DNA from: Arthrobacter sp. D5-1
Lineage (GTDB): Bacteria; Actinomycetota; Actinomycetes; Actinomycetales; Micrococcaceae
Length of the DNA stretch: 64,000 bases
Assembly (NCBI RefSeq): GCF_017357425.1
Contig: NZ_CP014571.1
Location: 3,534,001 to 3,598,000 of the forward strand
Direction: 5' to 3'
The translations under genes were made by a program, and so were the position numbers. This document shows, piece after piece, positions 19,383 through 27,462 of this stretch; position 1 is the stretch's first letter, and the number at the start of each line of letters is the position of its first letter. Below the pieces are notes generated by a model, which saw nothing but the letters and a program-made list of their open reading frames with translations, made no database searches and was not told the DNA's origin.

Positions 19383-19459
19383 GCGCCGAGATCGCGGGAA
19401 CGGTGCGAGAACCCCCGGAAAGCTCCGGCGAACACGACGCGCTCCCACGATCTCGGCGC
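19383..19459. repeat. imperfect palindromic repeat, copy 2 (downstream of polysaccharide lyase)
   Basis: Outer arms GCGCCGAGATCGCGGG (19383-19398) and CCCACGATCTCGGCGC (19444-19459) pair at 15 of 16 positions. The interior contains CCCCGGAA...TCCGGCGAAC as in the copy at 16617-16675. It starts 33 bp after the lyase stop. Confidence 0.65.
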
Positions 19460-19467
19460 AGAGACAC

Positions 19468-19498
19468 AAAAGGAGGGCCGGGAAATCCCGGCCCTCCT
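19468..19498 (-). terminator. rho-independent terminator after gabT
   Basis: Perfect 13-bp arms AGGAGGGCCGGGA and TCCCGGCCCTCCT flank a 2-base loop. Read on the minus strand it ends in TTTTGTG. It lies 20 bp after the gabT stop. Confidence 0.88.
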
Positions 19499-19518
19499 CC
19501 TGTCTACAGTGTGAAGAA

Positions 19519-20874
19519 TTAAGCGTGTGCCTTGATGGCTGCGGCGAGGACCTCGAGGCCGTCGATGAGCAGCTCGTCGCTGATGACCAGCGGCGGGAGC
19601 AGACGGATCACGTTGCCGTAGGTACCACAGGTCAGGATGATGACACCTTCCTTGAGGCAAGCGGCAGCAACGGCCTTGGTGAGCTCAGCGTTCGGTTCCT
19701 TGGAGCCGGGCTGAACGAGCTCGATGGCCAGCATGGCGCCACGGCCACGAATGTCGCCCACCACGGAAACTTCGCCGGCCAGTTCGCGGAGCTTGCCCAG
19801 GGCGAGCTCTTCGATGTGGCGGGCGCGGCCGTTGAGGTCGTGCTGTTCCATGGTGTCGATGGCTGCCAGTGCTGCTGCGCAAGCAACCGGGTTACCGCCG
19901 TAGGTGCCGCCGAGGCCGCCCGGGTGAACGGCGTCGAGCAGGTCGGCGCGGCCGGTGATCGCGGACAGCGGGAGGCCGCCGGCGATGCCCTTGGCCAGGG
20001 TGATGATGTCCGGGACAACACCCTCGTGGTCAACGGCGAACCATTCGCCCGTGCGGCAGAAGCCGGACTGGACCTCGTCGGCGATGAAGACGATGCCCTT
20101 TTCCTTGGCCCATGCGGACAGTGCCGGGAGGAAGCCTTCGGCCGGAACGATGAAGCCGCCCTCGCCCTGGATGGGTTCGATGATGATCGCGGCAACCTGG
20201 TCGCCACCGATCTGCTTCTCGATCATGGTGATGGCGCGCTTGGCGGCCTCGGCACCCGTGATCTCCGGGTTCTCTTCACGGAACGGGTAGCTCATGGGCA
20301 TGCGGTAGACCTCGGGCGCGAACGGGCCGAAGTTGGTCTTGTACGGCATGGCCTTGGCGGTGAGTGCCATGGTCAGGTTGGTGCGGCCGTGGTACGCGTG
20401 GTCGAAAGCTACGACGGCGTCGCGGCCGGTGGCCAGGCGTGCAACCTTGACGGCGTTCTCCACGGCTTCAGCGCCGGAGTTGAACAGCACGGTGCGCTTG
20501 GCGTGGTCGCCCGGGGTGAGGCGGTTGAGCTGCTCGGCAACTGCAACGTAGCCCTCGTACGGGGTCACCATGAAGCAGGTGTGCGTGAAGTGCGCGGCAG
20601 CTTCCTGGACAGCGGCAACGACGGCGGGGTCGGACGCGCCGACGCTGGTCACGGCGATGCCGGAGCCCAGGTCGATGAAGGAGTTGCCGTCGACGTCGCG
20701 GATGATGCCGCCGTCGGCGTCTTCAACGTAGACGGGGACGCCCGAGGCGACGCCGGCAGCTACGACGGCGGAGCGACGCTCTGCCAGTGCCTGCGACTTG
20801 GGGCCGGGGAAGGCGCCGTTGATGTTGCGCTTCTGCTCGATGCGGTACGAGAGTTCGTTCGCGGTGGTGGTCAT
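19519..20874 (-). CDS. gabT: 4-aminobutyrate--2-oxoglutarate transaminase
   Basis: 451 residues of class III PLP aminotransferase. The motifs are NSGAEAVENAVKVAR (phosphate binding), DHAYHGRTN, IIIEPIQGEGGF, FIADEVQSGF (PLP-binding Asp) and ITLAKGIAGG (Schiff-base Lys). It moves the amino group of GABA to 2-oxoglutarate, giving succinate semialdehyde. The ATG at 20874 has AGAAAGG upstream; an earlier in-frame ATG at 20937 would overlap the previous gene and lacks a site. It is the second gene of an operon, 46 bp after the dehydrogenase. Confidence 0.96.
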   Translation of the reverse strand: MTTTANELSYRIEQKRNINGAFPGPKSQALAERRSAVVAAGVASGVPVYVEDADGGIIRDVDGNSFIDLGSGIAVTSVGASDPAVVAAVQEAAAHFTHTCFMVTPYEGYVAVAEQLNRLTPGDHAKRTVLFNSGAEAVENAVKVARLATGRDAVVAFDHAYHGRTNLTMALTAKAMPYKTNFGPFAPEVYRMPMSYPFREENPEITGAEAAKRAITMIEKQIGGDQVAAIIIEPIQGEGGFIVPAEGFLPALSAWAKEKGIVFIADEVQSGFCRTGEWFAVDHEGVVPDIITLAKGIAGGLPLSAITGRADLLDAVHPGGLGGTYGGNPVACAAALAAIDTMEQHDLNGRARHIEELALGKLRELAGEVSVVGDIRGRGAMLAIELVQPGSKEPNAELTKAVAAACLKEGVIILTCGTYGNVIRLLPPLVISDELLIDGLEVLAAAIKAHA

Positions 20875-20920
20875 GTGGTGGTTGCCTTTCTGGGAAATTC
20901 GTACGGGTGGGGCGAACGCG

Positions 20921-22351
20921 CTACGCGTCGAGTGCACTCATCACGTGCTTGATGCGCGTGTAGTCCTCAACGCCGTACATGGAGAGGTCCTTGCCGTAGC
21001 CGGACTGCTTGAAGCCACCGTGCGGCATCTCTGCCGTCAGGAGGATGTGGGTGTTGATCCAGACCGCACCGAAGTCCAGGTCGCGGCTCATGCGCATGGC
21101 CGTACCGTGGTCGGTGGTCCAGACGCTGGACGCCAGGGCGTATTCGACGTCGTTGGCCAGCTCGAGTGCTTCGGCTTCAGTGCTGAACTTCTGCACGGTG
21201 ATGACCGGACCGAAGGTTTCCTTCTGCACGATGTCGTCGGTCTGCTTGGCCCCGGAGATGATGGTGGGCTCGAAGAAGAAGCCCTTCTCGCCTGCCCGGT
21301 GGCCACCGGTTTCGATCTTGCAGTTGGCCGGGAGGTGCTCCACTACGGAGGTGACGGCGTTGAAGTGGTTCACATTGTTGAGCGGGCCGAAGTAGTTGTC
21401 TTCGTCGTTCTGCGAACCGGTGTGCAGTGTCTTGGTGTGTTCCACCATGGCTGCCACGACGTCGTCGTGAACGGAGTCTTCCACCAGCACGCGGGTGATG
21501 GCGGTGCAATCCTGGCCGGCGTTGAAGAACGCGAACTCGGCAATGGCCGCGGCGCTCTTCTTGATGTCGGCGTCCTTGAAGACGATGGCCGGAGCCTTGC
21601 CGCCAAGTTCCAGGTGTGCCCGCTTGAGGCCCTTGGCTGCGCCGCTTGCCACGGCGATGCCTGCACGGACGGAACCGGTGATGGAGACCAGGCCGGGGAC
21701 CTTGTGGTCCACCATCATGGCGCCGGTTTCACCGGTGCCGAGGACGACGTTGAGGACGCCGGCCGGGAAGATCTCACCGGCGAGGCGTGCCAGTACCAGG
21801 GTGGATTCCGGAGTGGTGTCGGAGGGCTTGAGGACAACGGTGTTGCCGGCAGCCAGGGCGGGGCCGATCTTCCAGATGGCCATGAGGAACGGGTAGTTCC
21901 ACGGAGCAACCTGGGCTACGACGCCGATCGGTTCGCGGCGTACGTAGGAGGTGTGGCCCTCGAAGTACTCGCCTGCGGACTTGCCTTCCATGATGCGTGC
22001 AGCACCGGCGAAGAAGCGGAGCTGGTCTGCACCTGCGGCGACCTCTTCGGAGGCGATCAAGGAGCGCACCTGTCCGGTGTTGCGGTGCTGGGCCTCAACG
22101 AGTTCGTCGCTGTTGGCCTCCACTGCGTCGGCAAGCTTGAGCAGCATAAGCTGACGCTGGCCGGGGGTAACGTGCTTCCAGGTCTTGAACGCGTCGGCCG
22201 CTGCGGTCATGGCGGCATCGACGTCGGCCTGCACCGAAATCGGCGACTTGGCAACGATTTCCCCATTGGTGGGGTTCACGATGTCCAGAAGACCCGTACC
22301 TGCCGGCGTAACGAATTCGCCGTTGATGAAGTTCTGCAAGGTTTGAACCAC
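20921..22351 (-). CDS. aldehyde dehydrogenase, gamma-aminobutyraldehyde or succinate-semialdehyde type
   Basis: 476 residues from GTG at 22351, which has GAAAGAGG nine bases upstream; the longer ORF to 22444 lacks support. PWNYPFLMAIWKIGPALAAG, LELGGKAPAIV (Glu) and FFNAGQDCTAITR (catalytic Cys) define the family. The overall pattern, with FINGEFV at the start and GGFKQSGYGKDLS near the end, is closest to aminobutyraldehyde dehydrogenases (PatD/YdcW), which make GABA from putrescine breakdown. Succinate semialdehyde use cannot be excluded. It leads the operon with gabT. Confidence 0.93.
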   Translation of the reverse strand: MVQTLQNFINGEFVTPAGTGLLDIVNPTNGEIVAKSPISVQADVDAAMTAAADAFKTWKHVTPGQRQLMLLKLADAVEANSDELVEAQHRNTGQVRSLIASEEVAAGADQLRFFAGAARIMEGKSAGEYFEGHTSYVRREPIGVVAQVAPWNYPFLMAIWKIGPALAAGNTVVLKPSDTTPESTLVLARLAGEIFPAGVLNVVLGTGETGAMMVDHKVPGLVSITGSVRAGIAVASGAAKGLKRAHLELGGKAPAIVFKDADIKKSAAAIAEFAFFNAGQDCTAITRVLVEDSVHDDVVAAMVEHTKTLHTGSQNDEDNYFGPLNNVNHFNAVTSVVEHLPANCKIETGGHRAGEKGFFFEPTIISGAKQTDDIVQKETFGPVITVQKFSTEAEALELANDVEYALASSVWTTDHGTAMRMSRDLDFGAVWINTHILLTAEMPHGGFKQSGYGKDLSMYGVEDYTRIKHVMSALDA

Positions 22352-22495
22352 GGTGTGCAACCTCTTTCGGTGTCTGGGCATGGGTTTTAGCTGATCAGAG
22401 CCTATGCCAGGGAGGGGGTGCAAGGAATAGTCAGCTGCACACACAACGAGCCCCGGCTTAGTGCGCTTGACCAGCCCCGGGTTACGCTTTTAAGC

Positions 22496-23938
22496 ATGGC
22501 AATGTCCCTCGCTTCCCTCGTCGCTGTCCCCTCCCTGAAACTCCGCCAAGCCGGCCTCGCCGAGACAACGTGGAACCAGGACATCAGCTGGGTTGCCGTG
22601 ACGGAATTGGAGGACCCACAGCGCTTCCTCAGCGGCGGGGAACTGGTCCTCACCACGGGGTTGCGCCTCAAGAGCGCTGCCGACCAGCGGCGCTTTGTCC
22701 GTCAGGTCCAGCGCGCAGGCGCCGTGGGCATCGGTTTCGGCATCGGCCTCACGCACGAGGCGGTTCCGGAAGCCCTCATTGCCGAAGCCAACCGCTGGGG
22801 CCTCCCGCTGGTGCAGGTGCCCTACGAAATCCCCTTCATCGCCATCGGAAAGCTCGTGGCGGAGTCGCACTCGGCGGACCACTATTCCAATTTGGAACGA
22901 CTCCTGGCCGGACACCAGATCCTGGCCCGCTCGCTCCTCACCGGCGGCGGCTTGAACGAACTCCTCAAACAGCTGGGAAGTATGCTCCGCACTGAGGTTG
23001 TGCTCACCCAGTTCAGCGCGCAGCTCTACAACAGCGTGGCCGGGAAGCCGGCCCCGACAGCGGATGGCTGGGCGTCGTATCCGATTCCCACCGGCCGCAG
23101 GGACGCCTGCACACTTTGGCTCAGGCAGCCCTTTGTGGACTCCGGAATCGTCAGCTACGCGCAGAACCTCATCAGCGTTGAGCTCAATAACATGGTCAAG
23201 CAGCGCCAGTCCCAACGGGCCATGGCCGGGCAGGTTCTGGACGATGTTATCCACGGCACCCTGGAAACCATCGAAGCCGCCCGCCGCTTGGCCGGCGTTG
23301 GCATCAACAGCACCAGGAAGAACGTCGTGCTTGTTGCCGAATCCACCGCACACCACAAGCAACTGGTCAGCATTTCGCTGCCCCAAGCGCTTGAAGCGGG
23401 CGTCAGCGCCGTCGTCGGCAAGGACCTGGTCACGGTGGTCAGCGATGACGGCAGTTCCGCCACGGCTTTGGCCAAGAGCCTCAGCGATCATCTTCAGGAG
23501 GCCGGAATCCATGCCGTGATCGGCATCGGCGGCGCCTACACCAAGCCGAACGGTTTGCGCTGGAGCTACTTTGAGGCGCGCGACGCCGTGGCGCACGGCT
23601 TGCCGGTCAACGAGCCGGAACGCCTCAGCCTGACATCCCTGTTGCTGGCCAGCGAGGACGTTCCTCTCGCGGACATGGCCAGCGAGTCCCTCACACCACT
23701 GCGGAAGTTCGACGCCGCCCACGGGGCCGAACTGGTGGCCACACTGGAAAGCTATCTGAACCACAACGGGTCAGTGGCTGCAGTGGCGGAAGCCCTGACG
23801 TTGCACCGGAATACAGTGCGGTACCGCCTTGCACAGATCACCGAATTGACGGGCTACGACCCCTCCCAAACGCCGGACCGTGTGCAGCTGTGGCTGGCCT
23901 TGGCGGTGCAGCGTTTGGGCTCGCGCAACCCGCGCTGA
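22496..23938 (+). CDS. PucR family transcriptional regulator (probable GABA operon regulator)
   Basis: 480 residues. The N-terminal PucR ligand domain spans about residues 5-125 (ISWVAVTELEDPQRFLSGGELVLTTG is characteristic). A degenerate GGDEF-like middle follows, and a C-terminal PucR helix-turn-helix (NHNGSVAAVAEALTLHRNTVRYRL). It is transcribed away from the aldehyde dehydrogenase-gabT operon across a 144-bp gap, so it probably controls that operon in response to GABA or a precursor. ATG 22496 has no clear ribosome binding site; upstream in-frame codons give a poorly conserved extension. Confidence 0.92.
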   Translation: MAMSLASLVAVPSLKLRQAGLAETTWNQDISWVAVTELEDPQRFLSGGELVLTTGLRLKSAADQRRFVRQVQRAGAVGIGFGIGLTHEAVPEALIAEANRWGLPLVQVPYEIPFIAIGKLVAESHSADHYSNLERLLAGHQILARSLLTGGGLNELLKQLGSMLRTEVVLTQFSAQLYNSVAGKPAPTADGWASYPIPTGRRDACTLWLRQPFVDSGIVSYAQNLISVELNNMVKQRQSQRAMAGQVLDDVIHGTLETIEAARRLAGVGINSTRKNVVLVAESTAHHKQLVSISLPQALEAGVSAVVGKDLVTVVSDDGSSATALAKSLSDHLQEAGIHAVIGIGGAYTKPNGLRWSYFEARDAVAHGLPVNEPERLSLTSLLLASEDVPLADMASESLTPLRKFDAAHGAELVATLESYLNHNGSVAAVAEALTLHRNTVRYRLAQITELTGYDPSQTPDRVQLWLALAVQRLGSRNPR

Positions 23939-23988
23939 AACGCCTCCCGCGACCATATGCGGAGAGCTTCGCCACATAACTCTAGACA

Positions 23989-24007
23989 TTAGACGTCAAA
24001 CGTCTAA
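23989..24007 (+). promoter_or_regulatory. perfect operator-like dyad upstream of MFS-GntR operon
   Basis: TTAGACGTCAAACGTCTAA is an 8-bp perfect inverted repeat around CAA, ending 9 bases before the MFS start codon. A regulator bound there would block initiation. The second gene of the operon encodes a GntR/FCD repressor, so autoregulation is the simple reading. Confidence 0.7.
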
Positions 24008-24016
24008 CCTTTAGGT

Positions 24017-25303
24017 ATGGCCGCGACGACTCCTCTTACCCCCAGCACTGGAAACATCCCTACTGTTAGCCCTGCCCAGGTGACGCCCGGGCTTTCGGCA
24101 AGCCCGGCAGTCCCCAAGACGCGCGTCGTCGCCGTCGTCGGCATTATTGCCGTGGTGCTCATCGGCCTGAACCTGCGGGCCGGCATCACCAGCGCCGCAG
24201 CCCTGTTCCACGAACTGCAGCAGGTCCTGGGGTATGGGGCCTTGGTGGCTTCCATCCTGCCTTCCATTCCGCTTTTGTGCTTCGCCGTCGCGGGCATGGG
24301 AACGTCCTGGCTGACTCGGCGGGTCGGCGTCGAGAAAGCCATCGCCATTGCTTTAGCGCTGCTGGCCGGCGGATTGCTGGTGCGTGGCGTTCCGGTGACG
24401 GGCGCCCTCCTCGGTGGCACCGTCCTGGCCATGTCCGGACTGGCAGTATGCAACGTGGCCATGCCGTCATTCATCCGCGAGCACTACTCCGAGCGCACCT
24501 CCGTGATGACCGGCCTTTATACCTTCACCATGTCCGGTGGCGCCACCTTCGCCGCAGTCGTCAGCGTTCCCTTGGCGCAGGAACTCGGGTCACCCTCCAT
24601 GGGTCTGGCTGCCTGGGGCCTGCTGGGTGTCGCAGCCCTCCTCGGCTTCCTGCCGATAGTCCTGCACACCCACCGGAACACCACCAAGACTGATCGGCCG
24701 CGGGTCTCCATGTGGCCGTTGCTCCGCACCCGGCTGGGCATCCTGATTACCGCGATCTTCACCTTCCAGGCTTTCCTGGCATACGCAGTGATGAGCTGGT
24801 TCGCCTACATCCTGACCTCCCAAGGCCTCAGCGCCTCTGAGAGCGGCCTGCAGTTCGGCGTGATGCAGTTGGTCTCCGTGGCCGCCGGCATGATCCTGCT
24901 CGCCTTCGGCTCCCGGCCCGGCATGCTCCGCCCCGCCCTCTACCTGGCCAGCAGCTCCACTTTGCTGGCGATTGCCGCCATGATTTGGCTGCCGACGTCA
25001 CTGGCGGTTGTTCCGGCGGTGCTGTTCGGTTTTGGTTTGGGCATCTTCCCGCTGGTCCTGGTCATCATCAGCCGCAGCGGACGGTCGACTGCGGAAACCA
25101 CCGCACTGTCCACCATCGCCCAATCGCTGGGATACTTGATTGCGGCAATCGGCCCGTTTGGCATGGGCCTGCTCCACAGCGCCACCGGCGGATGGGTGCT
25201 GCCCCTGGGCCTGCTGTCCATCGTGGCCGTGGCGCTCATGGTTACCTGCCACATGCTCACCAGCAAGCGCACTGCCACCAAGACCGGACCGAGGACTGCA
25301 TGA
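24017..25303 (+). CDS. MFS transporter, CynX/NimT (cyanate permease-like) family
   Basis: 428 residues with about 12 membrane helices after a 35-residue hydrophilic Thr/Pro-rich N-terminus. The first helix followed by GLNLRAGITSAAALFHELQ is the hallmark of the CynX/YeaN group, which carries cyanate, nitroimidazoles or similar small molecules. The substrate is unknown. The ATG is only 9 bases from the operator, with no ribosome binding site, so the mRNA may be nearly leaderless. The stop codon overlaps the start of the GntR gene (ATGA). Confidence 0.92.
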   Translation: MAATTPLTPSTGNIPTVSPAQVTPGLSASPAVPKTRVVAVVGIIAVVLIGLNLRAGITSAAALFHELQQVLGYGALVASILPSIPLLCFAVAGMGTSWLTRRVGVEKAIAIALALLAGGLLVRGVPVTGALLGGTVLAMSGLAVCNVAMPSFIREHYSERTSVMTGLYTFTMSGGATFAAVVSVPLAQELGSPSMGLAAWGLLGVAALLGFLPIVLHTHRNTTKTDRPRVSMWPLLRTRLGILITAIFTFQAFLAYAVMSWFAYILTSQGLSASESGLQFGVMQLVSVAAGMILLAFGSRPGMLRPALYLASSSTLLAIAAMIWLPTSLAVVPAVLFGFGLGIFPLVLVIISRSGRSTAETTALSTIAQSLGYLIAAIGPFGMGLLHSATGGWVLPLGLLSIVAVALMVTCHMLTSKRTATKTGPRTA

Positions 25304-25980
25304 CCCTGACCCCTTCGCATCGCCCGGCCCTGGCCGAGGAGATCACCGCCAAGCTGCGGGACATGATCAAGTCCGGTGAATGGCCACTTCAGGAGCGCAT
25401 CCCTGCTGAGCCTGAGCTGATGTCCACCTTGGGTGTTTCGCGGGGAACCCTGCGCGAAGCCATCAAGGCACTGGCCCACTCGGGCATGCTGGAGGTTCGT
25501 CGTGGGGACGGCACCTACGTCCGGGCGAACAGCGAGATGTCAGGCGCAGCCCAGCGGATGTACCTGGAGCACACGCAGGAACACATAGTGGAAGTCCGGC
25601 TCGGCCTGGATACGCAGGCAGCACGCCTGGCCACCAAGCACGCCACGGCCGAGGACCTGGCCGAGATGCGCCGACTCCTCGCGCTCCGCCATGACGCCTG
25701 GCAGGCCGAGGACTACCCCACGTGGGCCAGCGCCGACTGGGAATTTCATGAACGGGTTGCCTTGGCATCAGGTAATCCTTTGCTGCACCAGCTGTATGTT
25801 TCGTTTGGCGGGGTGTTCCACAATGACCTCCTCCGGCAGCAGCGCAAGGGCGGTTTCAACGGCATCCCCCGCGAAGGCCATGACGAGCTGGTAGACGCCT
25901 TGGAAGCCCACGATCCCGATGCCGCCGTGCAGAGCGTGTACCGAAACCTGGACTACTGCTCGGATCAGGCGCCGCGTTAG
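25300..25980 (+). CDS. GntR family transcriptional regulator (FadR/FCD subgroup)
   Basis: 226 residues. The winged-helix DNA-binding domain is at residues 10-78 (IPAEPELMSTLGVSRGTLREAIKAL and VRRGDGTYVR). A helical FCD ligand domain follows, with metal-ligand-like residues (EVRLGLDTQAARLA, DWEFHERVALASGNPLL). The start overlaps the MFS stop by four bases, so the two are translationally coupled and likely share a ligand. The dyad at 23989-24007 is the probable binding site. Confidence 0.93.
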   Translation: MTLTPSHRPALAEEITAKLRDMIKSGEWPLQERIPAEPELMSTLGVSRGTLREAIKALAHSGMLEVRRGDGTYVRANSEMSGAAQRMYLEHTQEHIVEVRLGLDTQAARLATKHATAEDLAEMRRLLALRHDAWQAEDYPTWASADWEFHERVALASGNPLLHQLYVSFGGVFHNDLLRQQRKGGFNGIPREGHDELVDALEAHDPDAAVQSVYRNLDYCSDQAPR

Positions 25981-25992
25981 CTCAGCAACGGT

Positions 25993-27372
25993 TTACGGAG
26001 TCGTTTCGACCCCTGCCCCGGCGGCGTCCTTGAACCTGGCGTTGATCAGCACCACCTTCCGACCGGCCCGGTCCAGCAGGCTGGCGGCAACACTCGCCCT
26101 GTAACCCGTGGCGCAGTGTACCCAGATCCGGGCATCCGGTAACTCCGTGATCCTGCCGAGCAGATCGTAGACAGGAATATTGCGCGCTCCCCTGACATGC
26201 GAGACCTTGAATTCTTCCGGCCGGCGGACGTCCAAAACCATGTCTTCCGGCTCCCGGCTTTTCAGCAACGCAGTCCAGTCCCCGTGCGGGTAGCCCACCT
26301 GTGGAGACCCGGGCGCCAACGCACCCAGATCCAAGGGCTTGGCGTGAAGCCCGACGGCGGCATCCGGACTGTCGATGCCGATCCTCGCCAGGTCCCGGAT
26401 CGCCTTTTCAACCTCTTCCACCGGGCCCAGCAACGTGAGCGGCTGGTTCCACGGGATTACCCAGCCAAGGTAGCTGGTGAAGTTGTCGCCCGTCCCATAC
26501 TCGAAGCTAACGCTGCCGTGAAGATGACTGTCCGCGAAGGCCACGCGATGACGCAGATCCACCACCCACTCCCCTGCCCGCAAGCGACGGCTCAGTTCCT
26601 CAGGATCAACTGAGTCCGGAACGTCAAGGGTTGCCGGGCCAACACCGGCGGCATTGAGCGGGCTCATGTGGGCGTAGTACGCAGGGTAGGCCGTGATGTT
26701 CTCCAACAATTCCGAGACGAAATGGTCTTCATTGGGATCCGTCAAGGCGTGGTTGGACTTGGCCTGCTCGCCGATCGTTGATGATTCCTGGTGGCTCGCG
26801 GGGCCGATGGAACAGAACGATCCGAAGCCGTGGGTCGGGTAGAGCGCCGCATCAGGATCCGCAGAGTCCACCAATCGGCGGACCGACGAGTACTGGTCGT
26901 GGGCCAGCTTCGCGGTGTCGTCCCGCGAGACCAGGTCCGTCCGCCCCACCGAACCGTAGAGCAAGCTGCCGCCGGAAAACACGGCCTCCCGGCCGGCGTC
27001 GTGCGTGTCATCCCGGACCACGTACGAGAGGTGCGTGTGGGTGTGACCCGGCGTGGCCACCACTGTTACCGAGAGCCGGCCAACATGGAGAACCTGGCCG
27101 TCGGTAACGGGGACACGGGCGAATGAAACCTCATCGGCAGCGTTCACCAGATAGTCAGCGCTGTGCTTCCCGGCAAGAACCAGGCCGCCTGTGACGTAGT
27201 CGTTGTGGAGGTGGGTTTCCGCTACGTGCGTGATCCGGACGCCGGCTGCCAAGGCTGCGGCTTCAACCCGGTCAATGTCCCGTTGAGGGTCAATGACCAA
27301 CGCCACAGTGCCGTCATGCACGAGGTAGCTGCGGTCCCCCAGTTGGGGAGTTTCGATGACGACGACGTCCAT
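25993..27372 (-). CDS. MBL-fold hydrolase fused to two rhodanese domains (persulfide dioxygenase/CstB-like)
   Basis: 459 residues. A glyoxalase II-like metallo-beta-lactamase domain (1-240) has THLHNDYVTGG, ATPGHTHTHLSY and the later YPTHGFGSFCS ligand region, a form seen in ETHE1-like persulfide dioxygenases. The first rhodanese domain (about 255-350) has no active-site Cys and is degenerate. The second (about 365-450) has VHCATGYRAS with the catalytic Cys. It probably oxidises or transfers persulfide sulfur in the cytoplasm. It ends 12 bp from the convergent GntR gene and lies downstream of fprA/siroheme genes, a sulfur context. Confidence 0.93.
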   Translation of the reverse strand: MDVVVIETPQLGDRSYLVHDGTVALVIDPQRDIDRVEAAALAAGVRITHVAETHLHNDYVTGGLVLAGKHSADYLVNAADEVSFARVPVTDGQVLHVGRLSVTVVATPGHTHTHLSYVVRDDTHDAGREAVFSGGSLLYGSVGRTDLVSRDDTAKLAHDQYSSVRRLVDSADPDAALYPTHGFGSFCSIGPASHQESSTIGEQAKSNHALTDPNEDHFVSELLENITAYPAYYAHMSPLNAAGVGPATLDVPDSVDPEELSRRLRAGEWVVDLRHRVAFADSHLHGSVSFEYGTGDNFTSYLGWVIPWNQPLTLLGPVEEVEKAIRDLARIGIDSPDAAVGLHAKPLDLGALAPGSPQVGYPHGDWTALLKSREPEDMVLDVRRPEEFKVSHVRGARNIPVYDLLGRITELPDARIWVHCATGYRASVAASLLDRAGRKVVLINARFKDAAGAGVETTP

Positions 27373-27401
27373 GGTTCAGGGTACCGCTGAAGGTTGACCC
27401 C

Positions 27402-27448
27402 TTTAAAAGCAGCGGCGGGGCCACACACGTGAAGTGCGTGACCCCGCC
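27402..27448 (-). terminator. terminator after fprA copy 2
   Basis: GGCGGGG(C)CACACAC pairs with GTGCGTGACCCCGCC, with one mismatch and G-T pairs, around a short loop. On the minus strand it runs into a TTTT tract. It lies 15 bp after the fprA stop and ends the cobA-fprA unit. Confidence 0.72.
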
Positions 27449-27462
27449 TGCCATTACAGAAG

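Noticed and set aside
22391..22398. CTGATCAG palindrome in the GABA intergenic region as a PucR operator
   Set aside because: Eight bases is too short to distinguish from chance in a 144-bp gap.
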